Shown here: positions 34,132-40,928 of the stretch, in pieces
Layout: each line of letters starts with the position of its first letter
Position numbering within the stretch: the stretch's first letter is position 1
Assembly (NCBI GenBank): GCA_046328715.1
Contig: JAXLWB010000004.1
Span: 243,063 to 307,062 of the forward strand
Direction: 5' to 3'
DNA from: JAXLWB01 sp046328715
Lineage (GTDB): Bacteria > Chloroflexota > Anaerolineae > Caldilineales > Caldilineaceae
Length of the DNA: 64,000 nt
Notes under the pieces: generated by a model
What the model saw: the letters and a program-made list of their open reading frames with translations, nothing else
The model's database searches: none
What the model was told of the DNA's origin: nothing
Position numbers and translations under genes: made by a program

Positions 34132-34842
34132 CTACAGATGATACTCGATGACACCCAATGTCGTGTGAATTCCACATTCTACTTTGTTTTTACCCGCCCA
34201 ACGGCCCGCCCGTTCATCATCACCAGCGCCAATTGGGGCCGTGCAGGGAGCGCAGCCGATACTCATATACCCCTCTTTCGCTAAAGGGTGCATGGGCAGA
34301 TCATGTTGATTCATATAGCGCCAGACATCCTGACTGGTCCAGTTGGCCAGCGGCGCAATCTTATATTGACCGGTTTTGTCGATACCGATCACTGGGGTAT
34401 TACGTCGATGCTCGGTTTGATCGCGGCGGATGCCACTGATCCAGGCCGTAAATCCACTTTTGGCGACCTTGAGCGGTCGCACTTTATGCATGGCACAACA
34501 CATATCAGGGTCGATATTATGTAGATCGGGAAAATATTGGCGATAGGCTTCATTGCGCTGGTCGCCATGTAAGTTGTGTACCCACAATCCGAACTGTTCC
34601 ACCAGTTGATCGCGGAATTCTAGCGTCTCTTTAAAATGGAAACCAGTATCGATAAAGTAGATTGGCATGTCGGGGGTAGCGGTGGCGATCATGTGCAAGA
34701 GCGGCACACTCTGACTTTGGAATGACGACGTTGCACCCAAGCTTCCGCCAAAGCGATCCCACGCCCAGCGTAGAATCGTCTGCGGTTCAGCTTCGGCAAA
34801 TTGCTGATTGATTTCTTCCAATTCTTGTGGTTCGATCACCAT
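34132..34842 (-). CDS. cysH: Adenylylsulfate (APS)/PAPS reductase
   Basis: 236 aa. PAPS reductase fold: SLGATSSFQSQSVPLLHMI (P-loop-like) near residue 35, PIYFIDTGFHFKETLEF, and the C-terminal catalytic ECGIH. The extra cysteine pairs MCCAMHKVRP (about 122) and GCAPCTAP (about 206) are those that bind the [4Fe-4S] cluster of the APS-type enzymes, so it should reduce APS to sulfite using thioredoxin. It follows the sirohaem genes; between them is a 97-nt gap with a palindromic repeat. Product sulfite is the substrate of the sulfite reductase at 37129. Confidence 0.93.
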   Translation of the reverse strand: MVIEPQELEEINQQFAEAEPQTILRWAWDRFGGSLGATSSFQSQSVPLLHMIATATPDMPIYFIDTGFHFKETLEFRDQLVEQFGLWVHNLHGDQRNEAYRQYFPDLHNIDPDMCCAMHKVRPLKVAKSGFTAWISGIRRDQTEHRRNTPVIGIDKTGQYKIAPLANWTSQDVWRYMNQHDLPMHPLAKEGYMSIGCAPCTAPIGAGDDERAGRWAGKNKVECGIHTTLGVIEYHL

Positions 34843-34867
34843 AGGATTGCTCTCTCTCTGCTAATAT

Positions 34868-34922
34868 CTTCCGGGAAGGGTAGCTTGCTATCTCTTCTCT
34901 TGCGCAAGAGCCTTCCCGGAAG
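34868..34922. repeat. Dispersed palindrome CTTCCGGGAAGG...CCTTCCCGGAAG, copy 3
   Basis: 12-bp perfect arms with a 31-nt spacer, between the precorrin-2 dehydrogenase and APS reductase genes. The arms equal those of copy 1, while the loop is different. Confidence 0.75.
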
Positions 34923-34938
34923 TGAGCTGCCTGAATAG

Positions 34939-35403
34939 TTACGCGCAGCTTAGAACAAATTGAACGATTCGGTCGCGCATCCGCTTTGCGGCGTGGACAT
35001 CTCGACCACGACTGCCTACCGCAATGGTCAAGTCTCCTGTGCGGTGCAAAGCGGGGAGATGAAAATCGCCTTCTTCGGCACAATCTGCCACGTTGCAGAG
35101 AATATGTTGTTGTTTTGCTTCCGCAGCAACCTGTTGATTGACAGCGCGCTGGTCGGTGGCGGCAAAAGCCAGCAGTGCATTTCCCAAATCACCAGTTTGA
35201 AAGCCACGTCGGATCCATTCGATTTTGCCAGCAGCAGCATAGGCTTGTAGTTCGGGCGTCGCCTGGGGCGCAATCAGGCAAACTTGTGCCCCAACTGCCA
35301 GTAAGCCCTGAACCTTACGCTCGCCCACTGCGCCGCCGCCAACCACGACAACGCGTGCCCCATTCATCTGATGGAGAAAAATCGGATAGACTTCGACGCT
35401 CAT
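34939..35403 (-). CDS. Precorrin-2 dehydrogenase / sirohydrochlorin ferrochelatase (CysG N-terminal type)
   Basis: 154 aa from ATG 35403, which overlaps the TGA of the SUMT gene (ATGA), a sign of translational coupling. GARVVVVGGGAVGERKVQGLL (about residues 13-33) is the NAD-binding motif, followed by FAATDQRAVNQQVAAEA and CNVADCAEEGDFHLPALHRTGDLTIAVGS. It oxidises precorrin-2 to sirohydrochlorin for sirohaem. The dimerisation/chelatase tail is short, so iron insertion probably falls to the CbiX-like chelatase encoded upstream. Confidence 0.9.
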   Translation of the reverse strand: MSVEVYPIFLHQMNGARVVVVGGGAVGERKVQGLLAVGAQVCLIAPQATPELQAYAAAGKIEWIRRGFQTGDLGNALLAFAATDQRAVNQQVAAEAKQQHILCNVADCAEEGDFHLPALHRTGDLTIAVGSRGRDVHAAKRMRDRIVQFVLSCA

Positions 35404-36281
35404 GAAGGTTGATCCCCATCCATCACCAATGCTGACGAGGGAAAGGAAAGCGGCATCGCCAGATAGAACGTTTCGGCTTGCTCTGGCTGCTGCTCTACCC
35501 AAGCCAGTTGATGGTGAAGTGCTGCTACCTCGCCAATCACAATCACTGCGGGCGAAGTCAGTTGCGCTGCTTGCACTTTGCTGGCAATGGTGGTCAGCGT
35601 GGCAGAGACGATCTTCTGATCGGCTGTAGCCCCACGTTGAATGGCAATGGCTGGTGTATCGCCTGCCCTGCCCGCTGCTAGCAGATGCAGCGCGATCTCG
35701 GGTAGATTGCCCAACCCCATCAAGACCACCAGGGTTGGAATGGCTGCCAATGCTTCCCAGTTGGTTTGGCTGAAGGTCTCATCGCTCTTGTTGTGTGCTT
35801 CGTGTCCGGTTACGACTGCAAAGCTGGTGGCGATGCCGCGATGGGTGACAGGTACGCCTGCAAAGGCAGGCACGGCCAGTGCCGATGACACTCCGGGCAC
35901 AATCTCATAAGGTAAACCGGCTTCACGTAAGGCCAGTGCCTCTTCACCACCCCGACCAAAGACAAAGGGATCGCCACCCTTAAGTCGCACCACCTGTTTG
36001 CCTGCCCGTACCCGATCTACGAGTATGGCGTTGATCTCGTCTTGGGAGGCGAGACAGAAGCCTGGCCCCTTGCCGACATAGATCCGCTCGGCATCGGTGG
36101 GTACTTCATCGAGCAAGGCGTCGTCGATCAGGCGGTCGTAGATCACGACCTGGGCTCGCTGTAGCAAGCGCAGCCCTCGTACCGTGATCAGGTCGGCATA
36201 ACCGGGGCCAGCACCAATCAGATAAGCTTTGCCAGTTGTCACGCGCAAGGTTGGGGCATGAGGCATCAAATTTAAAGGCAT
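35400..36281 (-). CDS. cobA: Uroporphyrinogen-III C-methyltransferase (SUMT)
   Basis: 293 aa from ATG 36281, preceded by GGAGAG and overlapping the chelatase gene by 10 nt. Family motifs are complete: YLIGAGPGYADLITVRG, VIYDRLI, VVRLKGGDPFVFGRGGEE near residue 115, VPGVSSALAVPAFAGVPVTHR near 145, VLMGLGNL and a C-terminal PAVIVIGEV. It methylates uroporphyrinogen III twice to give precorrin-2. The longer open frame to 36518 is only the antisense shadow of the chelatase gene. In this operon its product serves sirohaem synthesis. Confidence 0.93.
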   Translation of the reverse strand: MPLNLMPHAPTLRVTTGKAYLIGAGPGYADLITVRGLRLLQRAQVVIYDRLIDDALLDEVPTDAERIYVGKGPGFCLASQDEINAILVDRVRAGKQVVRLKGGDPFVFGRGGEEALALREAGLPYEIVPGVSSALAVPAFAGVPVTHRGIATSFAVVTGHEAHNKSDETFSQTNWEALAAIPTLVVLMGLGNLPEIALHLLAAGRAGDTPAIAIQRGATADQKIVSATLTTIASKVQAAQLTSPAVIVIGEVAALHHQLAWVEQQPEQAETFYLAMPLSFPSSALVMDGDQPS

Positions 36282-37129
36282 TTCACACTCTCCAAAATTC
36301 GCTCGGCACAGATTTGAGTCAGGATGTTTTCCTCGTCCAGATGGCGTGCGACGCGAATTGTCGTATCGGTATAGCGTTCCTGCGCTTCGGCAAAGTGCGT
36401 AGGAAGATCCTTGCGCACATGGCGCCCCAAATGCAGAAAGTAGGGCAGGACATCGATCTCTTGTATTCCTTGTGCTGCAAGCTCTGTAAAGGCACTCGGG
36501 ATGTCGGGTTGATTGCAATCGAGGTAGCCAATCTTGCTTTGACCATAGCCTAACATCTGCTGTAATGTCTGCACGGCTTGGACAATCGGCAAATTTTCAT
36601 GTTCCAGCGGTGTCCCATGTGCAATCACGAGCAAGGCGCGTCTGTCATTGCAGCCTACAACTGACAAGGATGGCTGTTCTTCTAGCAGCTCAAGCCGTTG
36701 CCTTGCCAATTGTACGAGCAAGGGATGTGTTCCAACCACCTCGTTGCGTATAAAGCGAACCTGTAAATGGCGCTCACTTGCCTCTTCGATCAAACCGTGC
36801 AATGTCTCCTGGACGTAACGCCCAGCAATCAGAAAGTAAGGCTGTACCAGAATGGTCGCGGCTCCTTGCTGCACGCAGCGCTCCAGCGCATCGGCAAAGG
36901 TCGGCTGGCTAAAGTTGAGAAAGCCGCCCGTCACCATCGGCAAAATCTGCATTTGGTGCAACCGGTCCGAAATGCGCATCATCGCCGCACCAGCATCATT
37001 GAGCAAACTACCATGCCCAACCAAGATGGCAGCCGTCTGGTGCAAGGAGGAAGCAGGTTGCAGGTTGCAGGTCGCAACACTACTACGCTGTGACTTTGCA
37101 ATCTGCAACCTGCCACTTGCCACTTGCAT
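36272..37129 (-). CDS. Sirohydrochlorin chelatase, two-domain CbiX/SirB type, with repeat-encoded N-terminus
   Basis: 285 aa. ATG 37129 shares bases with the TGA of the sulfite reductase gene (TGATG), so it is coupled. The recognisable protein begins near residue 36 (TAAILVGHGSLLNDAG); the first 35 residues are encoded by a heptamer-repeat hairpin. Domain 1 has VGHGS but Arg/Tyr instead of His in PYFLIAGRYV; domain 2 has VIAHGTPLEHEN and PYFLHLGRHVRKDL with its histidine. The family inserts Fe2+ (SirB) or Co2+ (CbiX) into sirohydrochlorin; operon context favours Fe2+. Confidence 0.87.
   Translation of the reverse strand: MQVASGRLQIAKSQRSSVATCNLQPASSLHQTAAILVGHGSLLNDAGAAMMRISDRLHQMQILPMVTGGFLNFSQPTFADALERCVQQGAATILVQPYFLIAGRYVQETLHGLIEEASERHLQVRFIRNEVVGTHPLLVQLARQRLELLEEQPSLSVVGCNDRRALLVIAHGTPLEHENLPIVQAVQTLQQMLGYGQSKIGYLDCNQPDIPSAFTELAAQGIQEIDVLPYFLHLGRHVRKDLPTHFAEAQERYTDTTIRVARHLDEENILTQICAERILESVKCL
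37053..37126. repeat. Heptamer-repeat hairpin inside the 5' coding region of the chelatase gene
   Basis: GCAGGTT, GCAGGTT, GCAGGTC, GCAACAC on one side face GCAATCT, GCAACCT, GCCACTT, GCCACTT on the other, all with a 7-bp period. Read on the minus strand in frame it gives residues 2-26 of the chelatase ORF. Confidence 0.75.
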
Positions 37130-38811
37130 CAAATTACCCAGCCTTCGAGCAAACTGTCAATGGTCTCCACGCCGACCCGTGCGGCCCAATCGCCGACTCG
37201 CTCACCCGGTTGGCGAGTATTCACATAACTTTTCAGCACATTGCGGATGGTGGTAGGTAAATCCGCCGAAGGAATCAATTCTTTGTAGAGTTGATTCATG
37301 CGTGTGCCTTCCATGTTGCCGCCAAAGTAAAGGTTGTATTTGCCTAAGGTGCGGCCCACCAGCCCGATATCTGCCATATAAGGTCGCGCACAGCCGTTGG
37401 GACAGCCAGTCATCCGCACTGCAAATTCTTCTTTGCCGAGTCCGAGTTCCTCGACAATTTCTTCAATCTGGTCAATCAGACTAGGCAAGTAGCGTTCGGC
37501 TTCGGACAGGGCCAGACCGCAGGAGGGCAACGCTGGGCAGGCCATGGCATTGCGCCGCACCAGACTCAATTGCTCGACGCTGCGAATGCCAAATTCGGCC
37601 AGGATCTCATCGACTGCTGCTCGATCATCACCGCGGAGACCGCCAAGAATGATGTTCTGCTGCGGCGTGATCACCACTGATGGGTTAAAACGCTGAATGA
37701 TCTTGCGCAGCCCGCTGCGGATGCGTTGATCCTCTACATCGCGCACACGACCATTTTCGACGTAAATGCCGATGAACCAATGGCCATCCACTTGTTGGTG
37801 CCAACCCAGATGGTCGTCTGTGCTCCATTCAGGCATTGGCCGGCTTTCCTCTAGCGAATAGCCAAGATATTCTTCGACCTTGGCTCGGAACCAGTCGATC
37901 CCGCGCTCGTGGATCAAATATTTGAGGCGTGCGCGGGCACGATTTTCACGATTGCCAAAGTCGCGCTGCACCATGATGACCTTTTCCGCCACATCGACGA
38001 TCTTCTCAAGCGGTGCATAGCCCATCAATTCTGCCAACTTGGGAAAGGTATCCTCGTCGGTATGATTTTGTCCCATGCCACCGCCGACGAAAAGATTAAA
38101 GCCCTGCAACTCCTCACTGCCTTCTTCAAAGATCGCCACTAAGCCCAGGTCGTTGGTTAAGATGTCAACGCAGTTATCGCCGGGGAAGGCAATCGCCGTC
38201 TTGAACTTGCGGGGCAGGTAGGTCTTACCGTAAATCGGTTCATTGACTTCCACATCGTCAAAACGTTGCAGGACTTGCTTGCCAGTCTCTTCATCTTGCA
38301 GCCAAATTTGGTGATACCACGGGGTGCGGGGAGCCAGATGTTGTGCCAATGTCTCGGCAACTGACTGAATCTTTACCCGGAGTGGGTCTCCAAAGGGAGC
38401 GGGGCAGAACATGATGTTACGCTCAACGTCGCCACAAGCGCCTAAGGTAGAGACCAAAACGTCATTGAGTGCGCGCAAGGTAGGCTTGATGTCACCCTTG
38501 GCCACACCGTGAAATTGGATACCCTGACGGGTGGTCAAGCGCAGGTCGCCCTGGCTAAATTCATCGGCCAGGGCATCGTGGACAAGATACTGCTGGGCGG
38601 TGAGTCGTCCACCGGGGATCTTGCTGCGCACCATGAATTGGTAGTGGCGATTGTTGCGTCCACGGATGTCGCGATCATGCTGTTGGTAAATGCCATGAAA
38701 CTTGAGGAGTTTCGTCATATCCTCGCTAAAGCTTGGCGTTGGCTCCATCAGCTCTATCGGAATCGCCCCGCGCAATCCATTGCTTTGTTCTTTGAGTGTT
38801 TCGACCGACAC
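37129..38811 (-). CDS. Ferredoxin-type sulfite/nitrite reductase
   Basis: 560 aa from GTG 38811, selected because AAGGAG lies 6 nt upstream; the frame extends to 38931 only through repeat DNA. Two ferredoxin-like half domains (HDRDIRGRNNRHYQFMVRSKIPGGRL, LRLTTRQGIQFHGV) and the sirohaem-[4Fe-4S] cysteines: ACPALPSCGLA (C-x5-C) near residue 440 and TGCPNGCARP (C-x3-C) near 485. It reduces sulfite to sulfide (or nitrite to ammonia). Since APS reductase and sirohaem genes follow in the same direction, sulfite is the likely substrate. Its leader carries two cysteine-rich leader peptides and terminators. Confidence 0.9.
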   Translation of the reverse strand: MSVETLKEQSNGLRGAIPIELMEPTPSFSEDMTKLLKFHGIYQQHDRDIRGRNNRHYQFMVRSKIPGGRLTAQQYLVHDALADEFSQGDLRLTTRQGIQFHGVAKGDIKPTLRALNDVLVSTLGACGDVERNIMFCPAPFGDPLRVKIQSVAETLAQHLAPRTPWYHQIWLQDEETGKQVLQRFDDVEVNEPIYGKTYLPRKFKTAIAFPGDNCVDILTNDLGLVAIFEEGSEELQGFNLFVGGGMGQNHTDEDTFPKLAELMGYAPLEKIVDVAEKVIMVQRDFGNRENRARARLKYLIHERGIDWFRAKVEEYLGYSLEESRPMPEWSTDDHLGWHQQVDGHWFIGIYVENGRVRDVEDQRIRSGLRKIIQRFNPSVVITPQQNIILGGLRGDDRAAVDEILAEFGIRSVEQLSLVRRNAMACPALPSCGLALSEAERYLPSLIDQIEEIVEELGLGKEEFAVRMTGCPNGCARPYMADIGLVGRTLGKYNLYFGGNMEGTRMNQLYKELIPSADLPTTIRNVLKSYVNTRQPGERVGDWAARVGVETIDSLLEGWVI

Positions 38812-38859
38812 TGTGTTCTCCTTGTGAAATTGATAGTGTGCGTAACCGCCAAATCTGCT

Positions 38860-38978
38860 CCACCCTAGCCCCCCAAAAGGGAGGGGACAATCACGGGACG
38901 GATTGAGTTTTCTCATCTGTCTACCAAACAATATCCTTCTTGTGACAGTTCCCTCCCTTTTGGGGAGGGTTAGGGTGG
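38860..38978. repeat. Inverted CCACCCTAACCC-type repeat pair in the sulfite reductase leader
   Basis: CCACCCTAGCCCCCCAAAAG plus GGAGGG (38860-38885) faces CCCTCCCTTTTGGGGAGGGT plus TAGGGTGG (38951-38978), nearly exact complements with a 65-nt spacer. It lies between the second terminator and the start codon, so it is part of the operon leader if transcription reads through. Confidence 0.75.
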
Positions 38979-39052
38979 GGCTGATCGTTACATTGTGTAA
39001 AAAAGGCCGCCAGATGATCTCTGGCGGCCTTCAGCAGGCATGAATAACGCAT
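38921..39052 (-). CDS. Third leader ORF candidate, running through terminator 2
   Basis: 43 aa (MRYSCLLKAARDHLAAFF...), ATG 39052 preceded by AAGGAG at 4 nt. It contains three Cys and passes through both arms of the terminator at 38999-39029. If translated, ribosomes could melt or cover that terminator. There is no homology evidence, and this may simply be an open frame with a chance Shine-Dalgarno. Confidence 0.25.
   Translation of the reverse strand: MRYSCLLKAARDHLAAFFTQCNDQPHPNPPQKGGNCHKKDIVW
38999..39029 (-). terminator. Attenuator terminator 2 before the sulfite reductase operon
   Basis: On the minus strand GGCCGCCAGA, loop GATCA and TCTGGCGGCC are followed by six T. A perfect 10-bp GC-rich stem. 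An upstream GTCTGG (39077-39085 region) can pair with CCAGA of its 5' arm, giving a possible antiterminator. Confidence 0.88.
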
Positions 39053-39161
39053 CACACTCCTTGTTGTGGCTGCTCACCAGACGGCAATCGCTTTCGGCGA
39101 AGACGGTCTGGCGCTTTTTGCTCCGAGTTGCTTCGATGCGCCCCGGAGCCGACCGTCTCCG

Positions 39162-39221
39162 CTATAGACAACAACAGCAGAGTGGATTCATAATCTTTGA
39201 TTCGTAAATTTGCTGCAACAT
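39162..39221 (-). CDS. Cysteine leader peptide 2
   Basis: ATG 39221 gives MLQQIYESKIMNPLCCCCL (19 aa) and an in-frame ATG at 39191 gives MNPLCCCCL. Four consecutive Cys codons (TGC TGT TGT TGT) stand two codons before the TAG stop. Immediately after, GCGGAGACGGTC (39151-39162) can pair with GACCGTCTTCGC (39097-39108), and a further segment can switch with terminator 2. This is the layout of a ribosome-stalling leader. No strong ribosome-binding site is visible. It is too short for homology support, so the call rests on composition and context. Confidence 0.7.
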   Translation of the reverse strand: MLQQIYESKIMNPLCCCCL

Positions 39222-39230
39222 AAATCTGCT

Positions 39231-39264
39231 AAAAAGAAAACGCACAGATCTTACGACCTGTGCG
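39231..39264 (-). terminator. Attenuator terminator 1
   Basis: On the minus strand CGCACAG, a 10-nt loop and CTGTGCG are followed by TTTTCTTTTT. It lies 76 nt after leader peptide 1 and just before leader peptide 2. GGCCACTTTCTTC and GAGGAAGTAGGCC in between can form a competing hairpin. Confidence 0.8.
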
Positions 39265-39339
39265 CTCAAAACGCAATATTCCAGGCCTACTTCCTCAGCT
39301 TAGCGAAGAAAGTGGCCACTCTCTTCAATCTCTGACCTG

Positions 39340-39426
39340 TCAGCAGCAAGCAGTCAGCGTAGAAGACCACCGTCTTCGCCCTTGACAACAACAAGTACAA
39401 CAACAGGTGTAGTGATTAAAAATCAT
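39340..39426 (-). CDS. Cysteine-rich leader peptide 1 (leaderless start)
   Basis: 28 aa: MIFNHYT, then CCCTCCC, then QGRRRWSSTLTACC and TGA. Eight of 28 residues are Cys, in three runs, one of them the last two codons. The ATG starts 6 nt after a TATAGT -10 box, so it would be translated from the first base of the mRNA. An 18-nt hairpin (GAAGAC/GTCTTC, 39361-39379) lies inside the ORF. No transporter, enzyme or metal-binding family of this size fits, and a terminator follows, so a cysteine-sensing leader is the best reading. Confidence 0.75.
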   Translation of the reverse strand: MIFNHYTCCCTCCCQGRRRWSSTLTACC

Positions 39427-39431
39427 GGGGC

Positions 39432-39450
39432 CACTATAACATTTATAGTG
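39432..39450. promoter_or_regulatory. Dyad CACTATAA-CAT-TTATAGTG overlapping the -10 box
   Basis: An exact 8-bp inverted repeat with a 3-bp centre covers the -10 box and most of the spacer of the leader promoter. It is placed where a repressor would block RNA polymerase, suggesting a second layer of control by an unknown regulator. Confidence 0.5.
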
Positions 39451-39461
39451 CCTGGTGTCAA
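39433..39461 (-). promoter_or_regulatory. Consensus promoter of the sulfur-assimilation operon
   Basis: On the minus strand TTGACA (39461-39456), exactly 17 bp, TATAGT (39438-39433). The leader peptide ATG follows after 6 nt, so the transcription start should be the A of that ATG. Confidence 0.85.
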
Positions 39462-39486
39462 GTAAGAGTTGTATTAGCGGCTGACA

Positions 39487-39560
39487 AAAGTGGGGCAGTG
39501 AGACAGTAGGACAGTGGGGCAGTGGGTCTGTTACTGTCTTACTGTATAACTGTCTCACTC
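39487..39560. repeat. Octamer-repeat hairpin after the MFS gene
   Basis: GGGGCAGT, GAGACAGT, AGGACAGT, GGGGCAGT in series face TACTGTCT, TACTGTAT, AACTGTCT. The 8-bp period is exact. It begins just past the MFS stop codon and may serve as its transcript end. Confidence 0.75.
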
Positions 39561-39569
39561 TTGGCTTGA

Positions 39570-40928
39570 TTAGCTAACCACGATCTTTTCACGGTGAATG
39601 ACCGGCACGCACATCAGCACAAACAAGATCATGCCCAATAAGCGTCCGACACCACTGATCACAAAGATCAGGTTGAAACTGACGAGATCGGCGATCCAAC
39701 CACCGATCAGCGGGCCAATCACCGCACTCGTGAAGACAACTGTCTGATAGAGTGCAGTAGCTCGTGGGCGATCATGATCAGGCGTGAGCGAGAGCAGAAG
39801 GTTAAAGTTGGAAAGGTTGTACCCAGCCCACATAAAGCCGCCAAAGATATTATTGACATAGACTTGCTCGGGGCGGCTGTAAAAGATCCACAACACTGGC
39901 ATAATTGGGATCAGAAAGCCACTGACCACTTGAATCCACACTGATCCCTTGCGATCGAGCAGTCGCCCCCAGAGCAGTTGCCCGACCAATGCCGCTAAGC
40001 TGGAAATGCTGGCTGCCAACCCAACCTGCGTTTCAGTCGCTCCCAGCCCGCTCTTCATATAGACGTTGAAAAAGGGGCCAGCAATTTGCAGGGCGAGGTT
40101 AAAGACAAAGGCACTGACTACAAACCCCATAAATGCCCGATTTTCGCGCAGCAACTGAAACATGCCTGCGCGTGACTGTGCGATCGTCTGCGTGGCTACC
40201 ATCTCCGTCTCTTCGATACGTTGGAAAGAGGCTGTGGAAAGCATCCCAACCCCAAAGGCCAAGAGGTACGTCATCTGATAGCCCAGGAGCGAATTGCTGG
40301 TCCATGCCTCCCCGCTCGTGATCAGCCAACCGGCCAGCGGTGTAATACAGAGTGTGGCCAATCCCATCGCAAAGTTGCGGCTACTCAGGTAGCGACCGCG
40401 CATACTCTTCGGGATAATGTCGGCTACCAACCCGGTCCAGGCAGGATTGGCCAGGTTGTTCATGAAGTTGCGAATGCAGTTGAAGGCGATGATCGCCACC
40501 ACGGCCCGAAATGAATCTTTTACAAAGAAGGGCATGATGGCGATCAGAAAGAGGCCAATGCGTCCCAACCCGCCGCCGGTCCAAACGACAATTGAACGAC
40601 GCTTGCCCACCGATTCGAGTAACTGTGCTCCTGGGAAGAGTGCAATCGCCCCAGCAAGATTGGCCAATGCCGTGAGCAGACCGATTTGACCATTGGTTGC
40701 ACCAAAGGCTACAGCAAAGAGTGCCGTATAATTGAGGAAAAAGGCTTCACTACCCGCTGCAAAAAGTCCATCAAACCAGAAGAAGCGTAGGCCACGCAAA
40801 CGCTCATTCGTCAACGGCTGGCTGGACATCTGTTCAATTGAATGGTCTAGCGGTGCCGCCCAATTCTCACGCAACCTGTGGAGGACAAGGCGGCTCATTT
40901 GCAACTTATCTTCTTGCCATTTCGTCAC
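39570..40928 (-). CDS. MFS transporter
   Basis: 452 aa from GTG 40928, which overlaps the TGA of the methyltransferase gene; ATG 40920 is out of frame, MSRLV further in is an alternative. About twelve hydrophobic helices, with an MFS loop GQLLWGRLLDRKGSVW between helices and RYLSSRNFAMGLATL. Resembles MFS proteins of unknown substrate that carry a long first helix region (RLRGLRFFWFDGLFAAGSEAFFLNY). Drug or metabolite export is possible but not supported. Coupled to the methyltransferase. Confidence 0.85.
   Translation of the reverse strand: MTKWQEDKLQMSRLVLHRLRENWAAPLDHSIEQMSSQPLTNERLRGLRFFWFDGLFAAGSEAFFLNYTALFAVAFGATNGQIGLLTALANLAGAIALFPGAQLLESVGKRRSIVVWTGGGLGRIGLFLIAIMPFFVKDSFRAVVAIIAFNCIRNFMNNLANPAWTGLVADIIPKSMRGRYLSSRNFAMGLATLCITPLAGWLITSGEAWTSNSLLGYQMTYLLAFGVGMLSTASFQRIEETEMVATQTIAQSRAGMFQLLRENRAFMGFVVSAFVFNLALQIAGPFFNVYMKSGLGATETQVGLAASISSLAALVGQLLWGRLLDRKGSVWIQVVSGFLIPIMPVLWIFYSRPEQVYVNNIFGGFMWAGYNLSNFNLLLSLTPDHDRPRATALYQTVVFTSAVIGPLIGGWIADLVSFNLIFVISGVGRLLGMILFVLMCVPVIHREKIVVS

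Noticed and set aside
35504..36518. Long N-terminal extension of SUMT
   Set aside because: It is antisense-frame reading of the chelatase gene; ATG 36281 has a good ribosome-binding site and fits the family length.
39340..39558. 72-aa extension of leader peptide 1
   Set aside because: The extra 44 codons lie upstream of the -10 and -35 boxes and within the octamer repeat, so they would not be in the transcript.
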